From Plakobranchus ocellatus (lineage: Eukaryota; Mollusca; Gastropoda; Plakobranchidae): a DNA stretch of 25,655 bases. This document shows positions 1 to 10,300 of this stretch, one piece after another (position 1 is the stretch's first letter; the number at the start of each line of letters is the position of its first letter). The notes under the pieces were generated by a model, which was given only the letters and a program-made list of their open reading frames with translations, was not told the origin of the DNA and did not search any database. The position numbers and the translations under genes were made by a program. The stretch lies in NCBI GenBank assembly GCA_019648995.1, contig BLXT01008064.1:250557-276211 (forward strand), written 5' to 3'.

Positions 1-236
1 TACTTACTACTACTGCTACTACTACCACCATTACTGCCTCTATCACTTGTGCTTCTACTACATGTACCGCTGCTACTGCTACTACTTTTTTAGATCTTAT
101 TTGGGGCATCTTGAGTAAATATACCTGGGTATAGGTTTATTTACTACTAGTACTAGGCCCTACTGCTGCTGCTGCTACTACCACCACGACGACGACAACC
201 AGCACACCATAACCGTAACTACTACTACTACTACTT

Positions 237-299
<63 letters not shown>

Positions 300-360
300 T
301 TACTACTACTGCTGCTGCTGCTACTACTACTAATGCTCTTGAGGCCTGAATGGCGTTTGT
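1..360. repeat. Trinucleotide (TAC/CTA/CTG) microsatellite region
   Basis: About 360 bp of imperfect CTA/TAC/CTG triplets, with the longest nearly pure tract at about 216-312. The edges degrade to TGC, ACC and GAC triplets, as expected of an old, mutating microsatellite. It gives long serine-rich or tyrosine-rich open frames that are artefacts of the repeat. Confidence 0.9.
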
Positions 361-1769
361 TTAGAAGTTGTATTTCTCTATAAAAAGTATTAAAAAATGA
401 GGAGCTATATGAGGAGTTGTTCATTTATTATTTTGTAAAAGAAAAAAACAAAAACAAAAACACGTGCGTGGACGGTAGATAATACGTGATCTATCGTTTT
501 TTGTGTTCTTTTGTTTAATTGTTTGCTTATATTTGAAAATCACAACGGAATTATGTACCTAGTAGATATGTAAGTCATCGACCCGCCACTGAATTTCAAA
601 TATTTTCTATGTTGAGGGGCGAACCAGACAAGATATACATAACGTTACATAGTCTTACATGTGTTCTTCCCAAACGGTCTCTCCCGCATCTAAACTTGCG
701 TCCTTGGCGTTAGCGACGTAGTTCTTAGCGAATTTACCCTGATATCAGTAGATAATCTTCAGTTGCGCCAGCGCTTTGGCCTAAAAGCCCGAGATCACTT
801 GTTATAGGCTCGCTATACCGGTACTATAAACAAAACCCAACCGAACTTATGTCCATGCTACAGCTCCAGCCTTTTTACAGTAAAGCAAGAGAAGCCCTCC
901 CCTCCCCTTTTCTCTTTCTTTCCTTTGGCACTGGTTTAACTGAAACATGCATTTACTGGCGTGCGTTTTCCCAAATATTACCGCACTATTACTACTGTAT
1001 CTTCTGCTGCTGTCAGAAAAGGGGATAGCCGGGCGTGGGCATTTTTTTTTTTTATTATGAGGGACAGCCTCTCTCACCGGACTGTTACTATCTTAATCTC
1101 CAAGACAAACCATGGCTAATAACCTGTTTTGGTTGCCTCTTACTTTTAGGACAAATAGGTAAGCCGATTTTTATCCAAAGTCCGCACAAAGAAAAGAAGT
1201 AGGTATAGTGGTGTATTCGAAATACCGTGCACATCATTTTTGCCTTATAACGTAAAATATAAAAATCAGAGTAAATCTAATGTGTGCCTAAGAGTAAGAG
1301 ATACTTTCAACATTTTCAGACTGCCTATCTCCATGTAAAACTTTCTTATTGACCTTCGTTTATAAGTTTAACGCAAATGAAACTTCTCTCGTTTAGATGA
1401 TTCCACAAGGAAACTGTTTCCTGCTGATCAGTATTCCATCTCCAGTGCAGATCAATTTTCAAATAAATAACTGAATGAAAATTCATTTTAGAAAGTATTA
1501 TTGGTGAAATCGCCTGAACTGAAACCACGGTATCGCTGGACAGGATATCATTGATATTATCAAGGATCAACCAACCAATCTAGCTAGACACTTCTACATT
1601 TTGCCCCCACGACTCTTCACTTTAAAGTCGCGAAATGGTCCAACTTTTGGGACGAAAATTAAACACAAATGTATCCTTTTCTGAAAGAGTTGAAAAGTTT
1701 TGTAAAATTAAAATAATTAATACTGAATTTCTAATTTCGATACATTTACATTGGTAAGAAAAAGGTGAT
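361..1769. other. Unassigned flank, partly CpG-richer
   Basis: I recognise no gene or element. From about 590 to 1080 CpG dinucleotides are clearly more common than elsewhere in the window, which might mark a promoter or an insertion of different origin. A minus-strand open frame at 847-1077 has no recognisable motif and includes a translated poly-lysine from a poly(T) run. A pair of acceptor-like and donor-like sites at 1142-1164 brackets only about 9 bases, and I do not call it an exon. Confidence 0.35.
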
Positions 1770-1911
1770 CAGATTTAGATAGAGTCTAAAATCTAGATCT
1801 GAAGCTAGCTCTGACAAAAATTAATTCTTAGGGATTTAGAATCTAGATCTAGAATATCTACATCTATAATAGATCTAAATTTAGATCTAATCTAGATCTA
1901 GATTAGATCTG
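1770..1911. repeat. AGATCT/TCTAGATC palindromic simple-sequence cluster
   Basis: About 140 bp is dominated by the self-complementary words TAGATCTA, TCTAGATCTAGA and their one-base variants, repeated more than ten times without a strict period. The segment can fold on itself. A looser cluster of the same words occurs at 22720-22960, so it may be a family of simple sequence typical of this genome. Confidence 0.65.
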
Positions 1912-2676
1912 AGGGCACTCCTGTACAATAAGCTTCTGACCCAAACCTAGTTTGTCACGCAGTTAAGCTGAAATGGGGCACAAATGTAAACAATGCCAAA
2001 TTTAGAAATGGGCAGGGTCAGAATCAAACCATTCTTTTCATGCAGAATCAGACAAAATTTACATCAGAATAAAATTTATCAAAAGCTTCATTCAATAGAG
2101 TTTTCAATTTAGTTATATCATGTTGGAGATAAATGTCAAGTGAGAAAAAAGTGACAGTATCAAAATTTACAGGGATGAAAATGTGTTGGCGACTCAAAAG
2201 TGCTTTTTGATGTCACTGACAATGCCATCCAATACATGTTCCTGGCTCCTAGATATAGATAGACTCTTTATAAGTGAATGCCAGTTATTTCTCGATCGGA
2301 CGACAAAAAGTGAAAAGAAACCCGTAAAGTTTTTTTATAATAAAGGCAAAATTTGAGCATTTTTTATTGAAATACTGACAATAAAATTAGCTGATTTAAA
2401 ATTTAAAATCTTTTCATTACAAAAATTTTTTTACGAGATTGTCACAGAGTAAATTTAACTAACAAAAGAAAACAACATATTTCTTAATCAGATCTTATCA
2501 ACTAAAACCACTTCATTTCAACAGTAATATTGGTAGGCCTAAACACCCCGACAAACTCAATAATACTGACGAAATGGAGTTTTTAGTTGCTCAGATCTGA
2601 TTTAGAGATAAAACGCAATAGTGTAAAATGGTCACCATGTTAACAAAGGGGATTGTAATTGTCCAGGAGTGCCTAA
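1912..2676. mobile_element. Possible decayed terminal-inverted-repeat element (~760 bp)
   Basis: GGCACTCCTGTACAAT at 1914-1929 is matched, inverted and with one mismatch, by ATTGTCCAGGAGTGCC at 2658-2673. The ends are about 760 bp apart. I see no clean target-site duplication and no coding sequence inside, so this is either an old non-autonomous DNA transposon or a fortuitous inverted repeat. Confidence 0.4.
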
Positions 2677-2726
2677 ATGAGGGTAAGGTTATAGAAATGT
2701 AATGGATTATCATCTATTTTTATATG

Positions 2727-3203
2727 TGAGCAATTGCCAAAAAGTTGGACCCCCAAATTGTGTCACGATTTTTACTGCATTTTGAAAAAAAGAATCTCCA
2801 ATTACAAAAGGGGAAAGTCCAATTAAGTATCAGTGAGGTAATATTCATGCAGAGTGGAATAGTAGGAGTAGGTCAGTGTAAAAAATATTGGTCTGTGTCT
2901 CTTCACTTCGTGGTGAATGAGCTTAATTTGTAGATGGGTGACCACTTTTTTGGTGATTTTGTCATCATAGTTATGTTTGAAACTTATTTGGTTAATTTAG
3001 ACAGCAAGGCCACATCCAAAACTGATTTTTTAGAAAGAAAAGCAGTCCTTTTTATGCCATGACACTCACAAAACCAAATTTATGCATTGATGACTTAAAT
3101 AAACCAAATTTATGCATTGATGACTTAAATATGGTCAAATAGGGTTTGTAGAAAATCTTTTGCACATAACTATGATGACAGCCTACATTTTGGCAAACCC
3201 TCA
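2727..3203. mobile_element. Non-autonomous DNA element, copy A (477 bp)
   Basis: This copy matches 25013-25465 along its whole length in the same orientation. It begins TGAGCAATTGCCAAAA and ends with the inverse of TGAGGGTTTGCCAAAA, an imperfect 16-bp TIR (13/16). A second, perfect 16-bp inverted pair lies inside: TGTCATCATAGTTATG near 2959 and its complement near 3165. A 30-bp segment (3071-3100) is exactly duplicated in tandem at 3101-3130, and copy B lacks this. The element ends about 130 bp before the first MIS12 coding exon. No transposase is encoded. The superfamily is unassigned. Confidence 0.7.
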
Positions 3204-3223
3204 TATATATAATAATATTATCT

Positions 3224-3350
3224 TGAGACTAGTCTCAGACGAGTCAAATATAACATGATATATTGATTCAGGCAGATCTTGAGACGTGTAGCGACTCTCA
3301 GCTGACTTATCATCTTTTTCTTTTTCTTAAGACTGGGTTTGAAAGGTGTC
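3224..3350 (+). promoter_or_regulatory. 5' region of MIS12: 14-bp palindrome and 3' splice acceptor before the start codon
   Basis: A perfect 14-bp palindrome, TGAGACTAGTCTCA, lies at 3224-3237. A long pyrimidine tract at 3310-3329 ends in AG at 3330-3331 and looks like a normal 3' splice site, 19 bases before the MIS12 ATG. I infer that transcription starts in an upstream non-coding exon that I cannot locate. Alternatively the tract is ordinary 5' UTR and the promoter is here. No TATA box or initiator is clear. Confidence 0.4.
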
Positions 3351-6300
3351 ATGGCAACGACAGGAAACATTTCTTCTAGCTCAACACATGTCACAAAGAG
3401 CACAGGGAAAGAAGGAGAAGAATCTGAGGAAACCGGCAGTGAAAACTCGCAAGAGCAGGCCGACCTCTACCAGTATGAGGCGCAGCACTTTGGCTTCACT
3501 CCCACCAGCCTCATCAATGGAAGTAAGATTTGTGAAACCTTCCCACAAAAGGAACTGATTTGAAGATCTACATGACTGATAAAAGAAAAAAAAAAACATT
3601 ACCATTGTCTGATAAATAGAAATTAAAGAAAGTAATAGAAAGTCTGTCTCTATCTGTAAAAATCTTACAAAATGAGTATGAGTTGTCATTGAAAGTTGGT
3701 TGCATACGTCTGCAAATTGACTGTTATTGTGATACTCTACACATAATTATGTAATATAAAATAATATTGATGTATGACTGTTTTATATAACTGCCATACA
3801 AATTGACTCGAAGTAGAATTCACACCCAATTAATCAAAGAATTATATTTTTAAGATAGAGAAAGCAAGATTTTTGGACAAGTGCAAAAGAACCTAGGCAC
3901 TCTTTATAAGTCACATGTTAAGCTCATCACTTTTTTGGCTCTGATCTGGATGATGCCAGTGCTACTTTAAAAATGCTCATGAAGAATACCTTAAATAAAA
4001 ACTAAGAAAAATTGTCTGTCTCTGTTGCAGAAAAATTTGCTCATTGTATTTATAAAAAAAAAAGCAGTTACAAAGCATAGGAATTTTATTTTTTACCAAA
4101 TAAGTTAATATATTTTTAAAAATGAAAGATATACAGGATGTATAATTTGTGAAGATAAGCTATTTATGTTGTTTATTCTGCAGTGTATAATTCTGTGTGC
4201 GACTTGTACAGAGAAGCCCTGAAAGCTTTTGCAAAAGCTTGCTTTGAAAAGGTAACATTTTTGCTATATATTGGTTTGTTGATAAAAGTTTTATATATGC
4301 TTGTTCATCTTTCATTGCATGGTATTAGATATAAATGCTGCCTTATACATAGCAATTGAAGATATCAGGGATGCCAGTTTTCCGATTTTAACGGGATTTC
4401 CGACTTTTTGCATTATTTTTATTACTTAAAAATCAATTATATTTTAAATACAGCCTTGAGTAAACTCATTATTACTATACAAGTTTCCTGCTTTTTTGTC
4501 AGAGGCCACTGGCATCCCTGAGATATTTCACTGACTTTATGCAAAACTTATTATCCACCGTTTAAAGCTGCTTTTTTTAATTTTAAGTATCCCTTACCAA
4601 AGAGATCAGTAAGGTTACCCAAATTAATTTTTTTTTGTCTAAAACTCCTCTCCATCCCTCATTTGCTCTTTGACAAGCCAAACCATTTACTTCTTGTTGT
4701 TATTTCACTCTTATGAAGTTCCCTGATGTGATGTCAGAGGATGAGCTAACTACAGCCCGCCATGCAGTCAGTGAAAAAATTGATAAAGACATCAGCACTG
4801 TGTTTGATGCTTTAGAGGTAATTCTGGTGTATGATGTAGCAGGGTGAATGCAGGTGTGATGTTGCTGTGGTAATTCATGTGTTTGATATTGTAGGGGGAA
4901 TTCAGATTGTGATGTTGCTGGAATAATTCATGTGTTTGATGTTGTAGAGGGAATTCATGTGTATGATGTTGGGGTGATTCATGTCTATGATGTTTTATTG
5001 TACATCATGTTTGTGATGTTGCAGGGGTAATTCATGTGTTTGGCTATGCCTTATTTATGTATTTGTGCATTTGCTCTATTAGTTTCAGACCATTAGACAA
5101 AAAAAAATTAGTGACTAATGGAGGGATTAGCTGTACAAACTCACTGCAGTTTTCAGGAATTACAGACAGTACATATAGATGTCTTATGACAAGTTGGATA
5201 TTGTGATTTGAACATTTAAAACATTGAAGCAATCTGAAACTTCTTTTTGTTTTTATGGAAACAGAATAAAACTATGTTCATTCTGAGCCAACATATAGGA
5301 TTTTACATTTGCTAAATAGCAATAAAAAACAACAACAACAGAGTAGCCCCCAGGATCTCCTAACTGTGCTGTTTTCTTTATTTACTCTACAATGCTGAGA
5401 ATTGATGAAAAGCAGAGAGTTCAGTTAACTCCATCTAAGTTGATCAAAAAACACAGGAGATTTAAAAATCATTAGCATGATGATACAAAATAATAGTAAC
5501 ATTTGTGTGTCAAGTATACTTTTACTCAGCTGCTCCACTTCACAATTATTTTAAGAGCTCTGTCTAATTATTAGTTCTATTTCACAATCTATACATGTAT
5601 ATATGCTGTGTTTATGTGCTAGCATAGCATAAGTTCATTTTATGCCCTCTGGAGATTCTACCATTTGCATTGTCATTGCCCTTATTTTTTCCTCAGCATT
5701 ATTTGCTTGCGAATGTTTTCTCCATCCCTGAGTCGGTTGTTCTGCCGGAGGACAGGTGTCAGTTGCAGAGGTTTAGTGACGAGGAGGAGAAGGAGGTTGA
5801 GGAAAAGAAATCTAACTTGAAGGAAAGGATCATAGCTGTGAGTGGTAGATTCAATGCCTAGTGCTAGATGTTGAAAAGACTGGCTTCAGTTTTATGTTGC
5901 TTCAAGTTAGAAGAGTAGCCCTCCCACAAATTAAGGTACAGTTTTAGAGCTTGCTGAAGAGGAGAAGGAGCTTGGGAGGAAAAGAAATCCAACTTAAAGA
6001 AAAGGATCATAGCTGTGAGTGGTAGATTCAATGCCTACTATAATGGCCCTAATAATAGTGTTGGAGGGAATAATAGTGTTGGGGGGAAAATTCCTTCAAA
6101 ATTAATAATAGTGTTGGAGGGAATAATAGTGCAGGGGGGAATCGCGTGCAAAAATTCCGTAATGCGGACCCAAATGGACAATATGACACAAATCAGCTGT
6201 CATTGTTTATAATAATTCATTACCTACAAGTACTAGTATGCACTATCATCATCATCTTTATCCCCATTATAACTATCATCATCATCACCATCATCACAAC

Positions 6301-7364
6301 AAATTACAGGTATGTACCATGATAACTAACTTGTTATTTCCCACCAGTGCCATTATCATCCTTGAAAACTGCCATAGTAACTGACATTTAAAACAGACAA
6401 CAGCAAAATAAAATCTCAGAATATTTTTTTTCTTTTTTTTTTTAAAAAAAAATAAAAAAAAAATAATCGTGTCGGCCCCAATAAGCATCGTACTGGGGGG
6501 AAAAACACACTAAAAAAAATAATCGTGCCGGTACGATTATTAGGGCCACTATAGTAGTGCTAGATGTTGAAAAGACTGGCTTCAGTTTTATGTTGCTTCA
6601 AGTTAGAAGAGTAGCCCTCCCACAAATTAAGGTACAGTTTTAGAGCTTACTGAAGAGGAGAAGGAGCTTGGGAGGAAAAGAAATCCAACTTGAAGGAAAG
6701 GATCATAGCTGTGAGTGGTAGATTCAATGCCTAGTGCTAGATGTTGAAAAGACTGGCTTCACTTTTATGTTGCTTCAAGTTAGAAGAGTAGCCCTCCCAC
6801 AAATTAAGGTACAGTTTTAGAGCTTGCTGAAGAGGAGAAGGAGCTTGGGAGGAAAAGAAATCTAACTTGAAGAAAAGGATCATAGCTGAGTGGTAGATTC
6901 AATGCCTAGTGCCAAATGTTTTGAAAAGACTGGCTTCAGTTTTATGTTGCTTCAAGTTAGAAGAGTAGCCCTCCCATAAATTAAGGTACAGTTTTAGAGC
7001 TTACTGAAGAGGAGAAGGAGCTTGGGAGGAAAAGAAATCTAAATTGAAGGAAAGGATTATAGCTGTGAGTGTTAGATTTACTGCCTTGTGCCACATGTTG
7101 GAAAAGGCTGGCTTCATTTTTTTGCTGCTTCGACTTGGAAGAGAAGCATTCCTACAAATTACGATACAGTTCTAGGTTTTCCCTTTTAAACAATGGGATT
7201 ATATTTACAGGGTTAGGGATTGCCTGTTTTTATAAACACTCTCTATGTATTCAAAAAATAAAAAGACATCTTGAGATGGGAGAGTGAAGTACAACCAAGA
7301 AGTGGTAGAGTAATACCTTAATTGTATACCAAAAATCTCTCGGGAGATTTAGGCAAGCCTTAAA

Positions 7365-7395
<31 letters not shown>

Positions 7396-10300
7396 GTCGG
7401 AAGTGCTCTCTAAAGATACATTTCAGACATCCATATTTTATGGTCAACCTGTGGCAAAAAGTCCCAAAATTCTGTGAGTAAGGGGGAAAATAAAAGCCAT
7501 CATGTAGAGATTTTACAAACAAAATTCTAGAAACTAGAGATGATCTGAGTTTTGTATATTGAAAAGAGAAATGGCCAACCCTGTGTACAAAATGTTTGAC
7601 ATGTTATGTGGACAAAATTGGCCTGTAGCTGGTAAGATCATCTCTTGTTTCTAGAATTTTGGTTTAGTTGTAAAGAGCCCCCCCCCCNNNGGGGGGGGGG
7701 GGGGGGCTTTCTTCATTTTGGTTTTCTTTTTGCCGGTGTAACAGTGTTATTAAATCTCTAAGAGGACCTTAGTGGTAATTGTGACTGTTTAAATTGATAT
7801 TGATATATACAGATATGGGAAGCTTTGCCCTAATGATTTGTTTCCTAAGTTTACTTGAATCAGTTGAATTGATCAGTCGTTATCATTCTGCGGTACAATG
7901 AAAGCATTATTTCCAGTTAAAGGTCAAAACAAGGTCAGATGGAGCCACCTTTTCTAAAGCCCAGGAGTATTTTTGAATGTTAAGAGAAATCTTTGGAGTT
8001 GATCTGCAACAAGAAATTTGTATTTGTTTCTTTAATTATGGTATTTACAAAATAAAAGAAAAAAATTCACAAAATCGGGTATTTAGTGATATAGAAGCAA
8101 TTTAAGTGATTATTGCAAATCTGAGTTTTGTATATTGAAAAGAGAAATGGCCAACCATGTGCACAAAATGTTTGACATGTTATGTGGACAAAATTGGCCT
8201 GCAGCTGGAAAAATATAGTTCCTCCCCCTCCCCCTTGAGAATACAATACAGAGACAAAGATTGGTAATTTAACTGTTGTCTAACCTTGGCCTGAGTCTGT
8301 ATCAACTAGCAAAAAATAAAAATAATGATATTCTGCCTCACTACTTCATCACAAGCAGCAGAGAACTGTTTGTAATGTCTGTTGCAGGGATCAAATGTCC
8401 TGAGCTTCTAGTCCTTCCATTTTTATGCCGCTCTCAGGAAGTTTGGTTTACTCTTTCTGCTGTTTACTGCCCAGTTGTTTAGAGTTTTAAAGATAATTGT
8501 ACCTTTGTCTGCCTTGGCCCTTCTAATGATTGTTTTAACAGCTCTGATCTTTCAAAGTAGTTGTTTCTGTATGTATGATTGATAAATGACATGTACTTTT
8601 TGCTAATGTTTGCACAAGCTGTTTTTCTCTCCTGCCTGAATCGGCATTCTTCATTTAACTGTGTATCCATAAGGCAGACGTAATTCTTCTCAAAAAAGAT
8701 ATCTTTGTTGCCTCAAGCTTTTTCTCAATATTTTTGTTCATTGTTAAATTTATACAGCTTTAGAGAAGAGCAGATCATATAATTTTGCACATCTCAGAAT
8801 TTTTTGTGTTCTAAGAGTTAAATTCCTGTGTTTTTTGACTACTGCCAAAATAAAAAACATTCTTTTTGAGATTCAGATCTTTGTAAATCATCTGTATATT
8901 TTTTCCCACATGGCTTAACTTTAAACAAAAAAGAATTTGCATTTTTCCTACAAACCAGGTGAAGTATGCAAATGCGCGGCTCAATCAGCACCTGGAGGAA
9001 AGTAACCAATTGCAGAGATCTCTCGATCAGTTAATCAACAAACTCTCCTCAACTGATGGTCGCATTGCGCAGCTCAATGGTTTGTTAAAAGCTTCCATTT
9101 AAAAAAAAATTTTTTTTAGATTTACTGGATTCTATTAATCTTGTCACCAGCCAAAATTAGAAATTCTAAAGCAATTTTTTAAGCAAAATAAGACAAATCA
9201 AAGCAACTTGAGTCCCTGATCTTTTTTATTGTGCATAATTTGTTTGATGTGAACTGCTTGAAACGGGAAGAAATTATTCATATCGCTATGTTCTCCTTTG
9301 CTTCAATTCAAATAATTTTTTACGCAAAAGCTTCTAAAGGTTATGCTTCAGATCTTTTACTTTGCGATGAGTTTTACTCTGGTATGCATAATCACCTTGC
9401 CAAGTTTTGTAGAGTCAGGCTGTTTACAAATACTGTACATGTCGTTTGTGATCTACCAAAACTATTGTAATGATTGTGCAAAACATGCATGCCAAACGGG
9501 CTGTTTACAAATACTTTACATGTCGTTTGTGATCTCCCAAAACCATTGTAATGATTGTGCAAAACATGCAGGCAATATCGAAGGCATGCAAAACTAATGG
9601 TCTTAAATAAAAAGTTGTGCTTGTAAATAATGCGCAGTTGCTTAACAGCTAAGTTTATGCTTTGCATTTGCTAACACCTTGAGACCAGTGTCACTTATCA
9701 AACTTTTGAGAAAAGCAAATTGTAAGTTTATTTTCTGCATCATAAAATTGCTTTTTCATTCTAAACAAAATCCTCCTGCTCTGGCTCAGAGTTAACATAA
9801 GTAGTTGTCACTACAGAAATGCTCACAATAAGATGTTTCAAGCTGTGTCCGTGATTGAAAATGTTAAAATTTTGACTTCTGTTTCGCTCCGATTCCCGGG
9901 CTGGTTCAGACATGCAGACATGCCTACCGTTCCGGAAATTCCGGATTCGTCCCGGAATTTTACCAGAAAATGACCTGCGTTCCGGAAATCCGCATTTTTA
10001 TCACAAAATCCGGAATTTCGCCGATTTGTGATTGATCATACTCTCAGAAATAAACCTAGTCTAGATATAGTGGTACTTCTCTGCATATATAATGCAAGAA
10101 TATTAAAGGACTTGAAGAGAAAAAAATAACGGCGTTAACACTGGGACAAACTTTTGAAACTTATTAAATGCACGGCACTCTTTGCTAGACCTTTTTTTCA
10201 TAACACCGAGCATGCATCTAGCAGACTGAGGAGAGGTTGGGGTAGTTTGGGGCAGTTTGGGGCAAACCTATCGGTGCAGTGTATCTATGGACGAACATCA

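Noticed and set aside
137-424. Minus-strand open frame with a long poly-serine stretch
   Set aside because: It is simply the translation of the TAC/CTA microsatellite; no non-repetitive conserved sequence flanks it.
847-1077. Minus-strand open frame in the CpG-richer stretch
   Set aside because: No recognisable domain, no ATG near its start, and its lysine run comes from a poly(T) tract.
2745-2933. Similar open frames (Met-Asp-Pro-Gln start) in both copies of the 477-bp repeat
   Set aside because: The copies diverge with frame-changing indels and non-conservative substitutions, as expected for non-coding repeat DNA.
5942-7064. Extra coding exons of MIS12
   Set aside because: The exon-like blocks have two extra bases, an in-frame stop upstream and no good acceptor, so they would break the protein.
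9343-9667. Open frames on both strands with internally repeated peptide
   Set aside because: The peptide repeat merely reflects the 81-bp DNA duplication.
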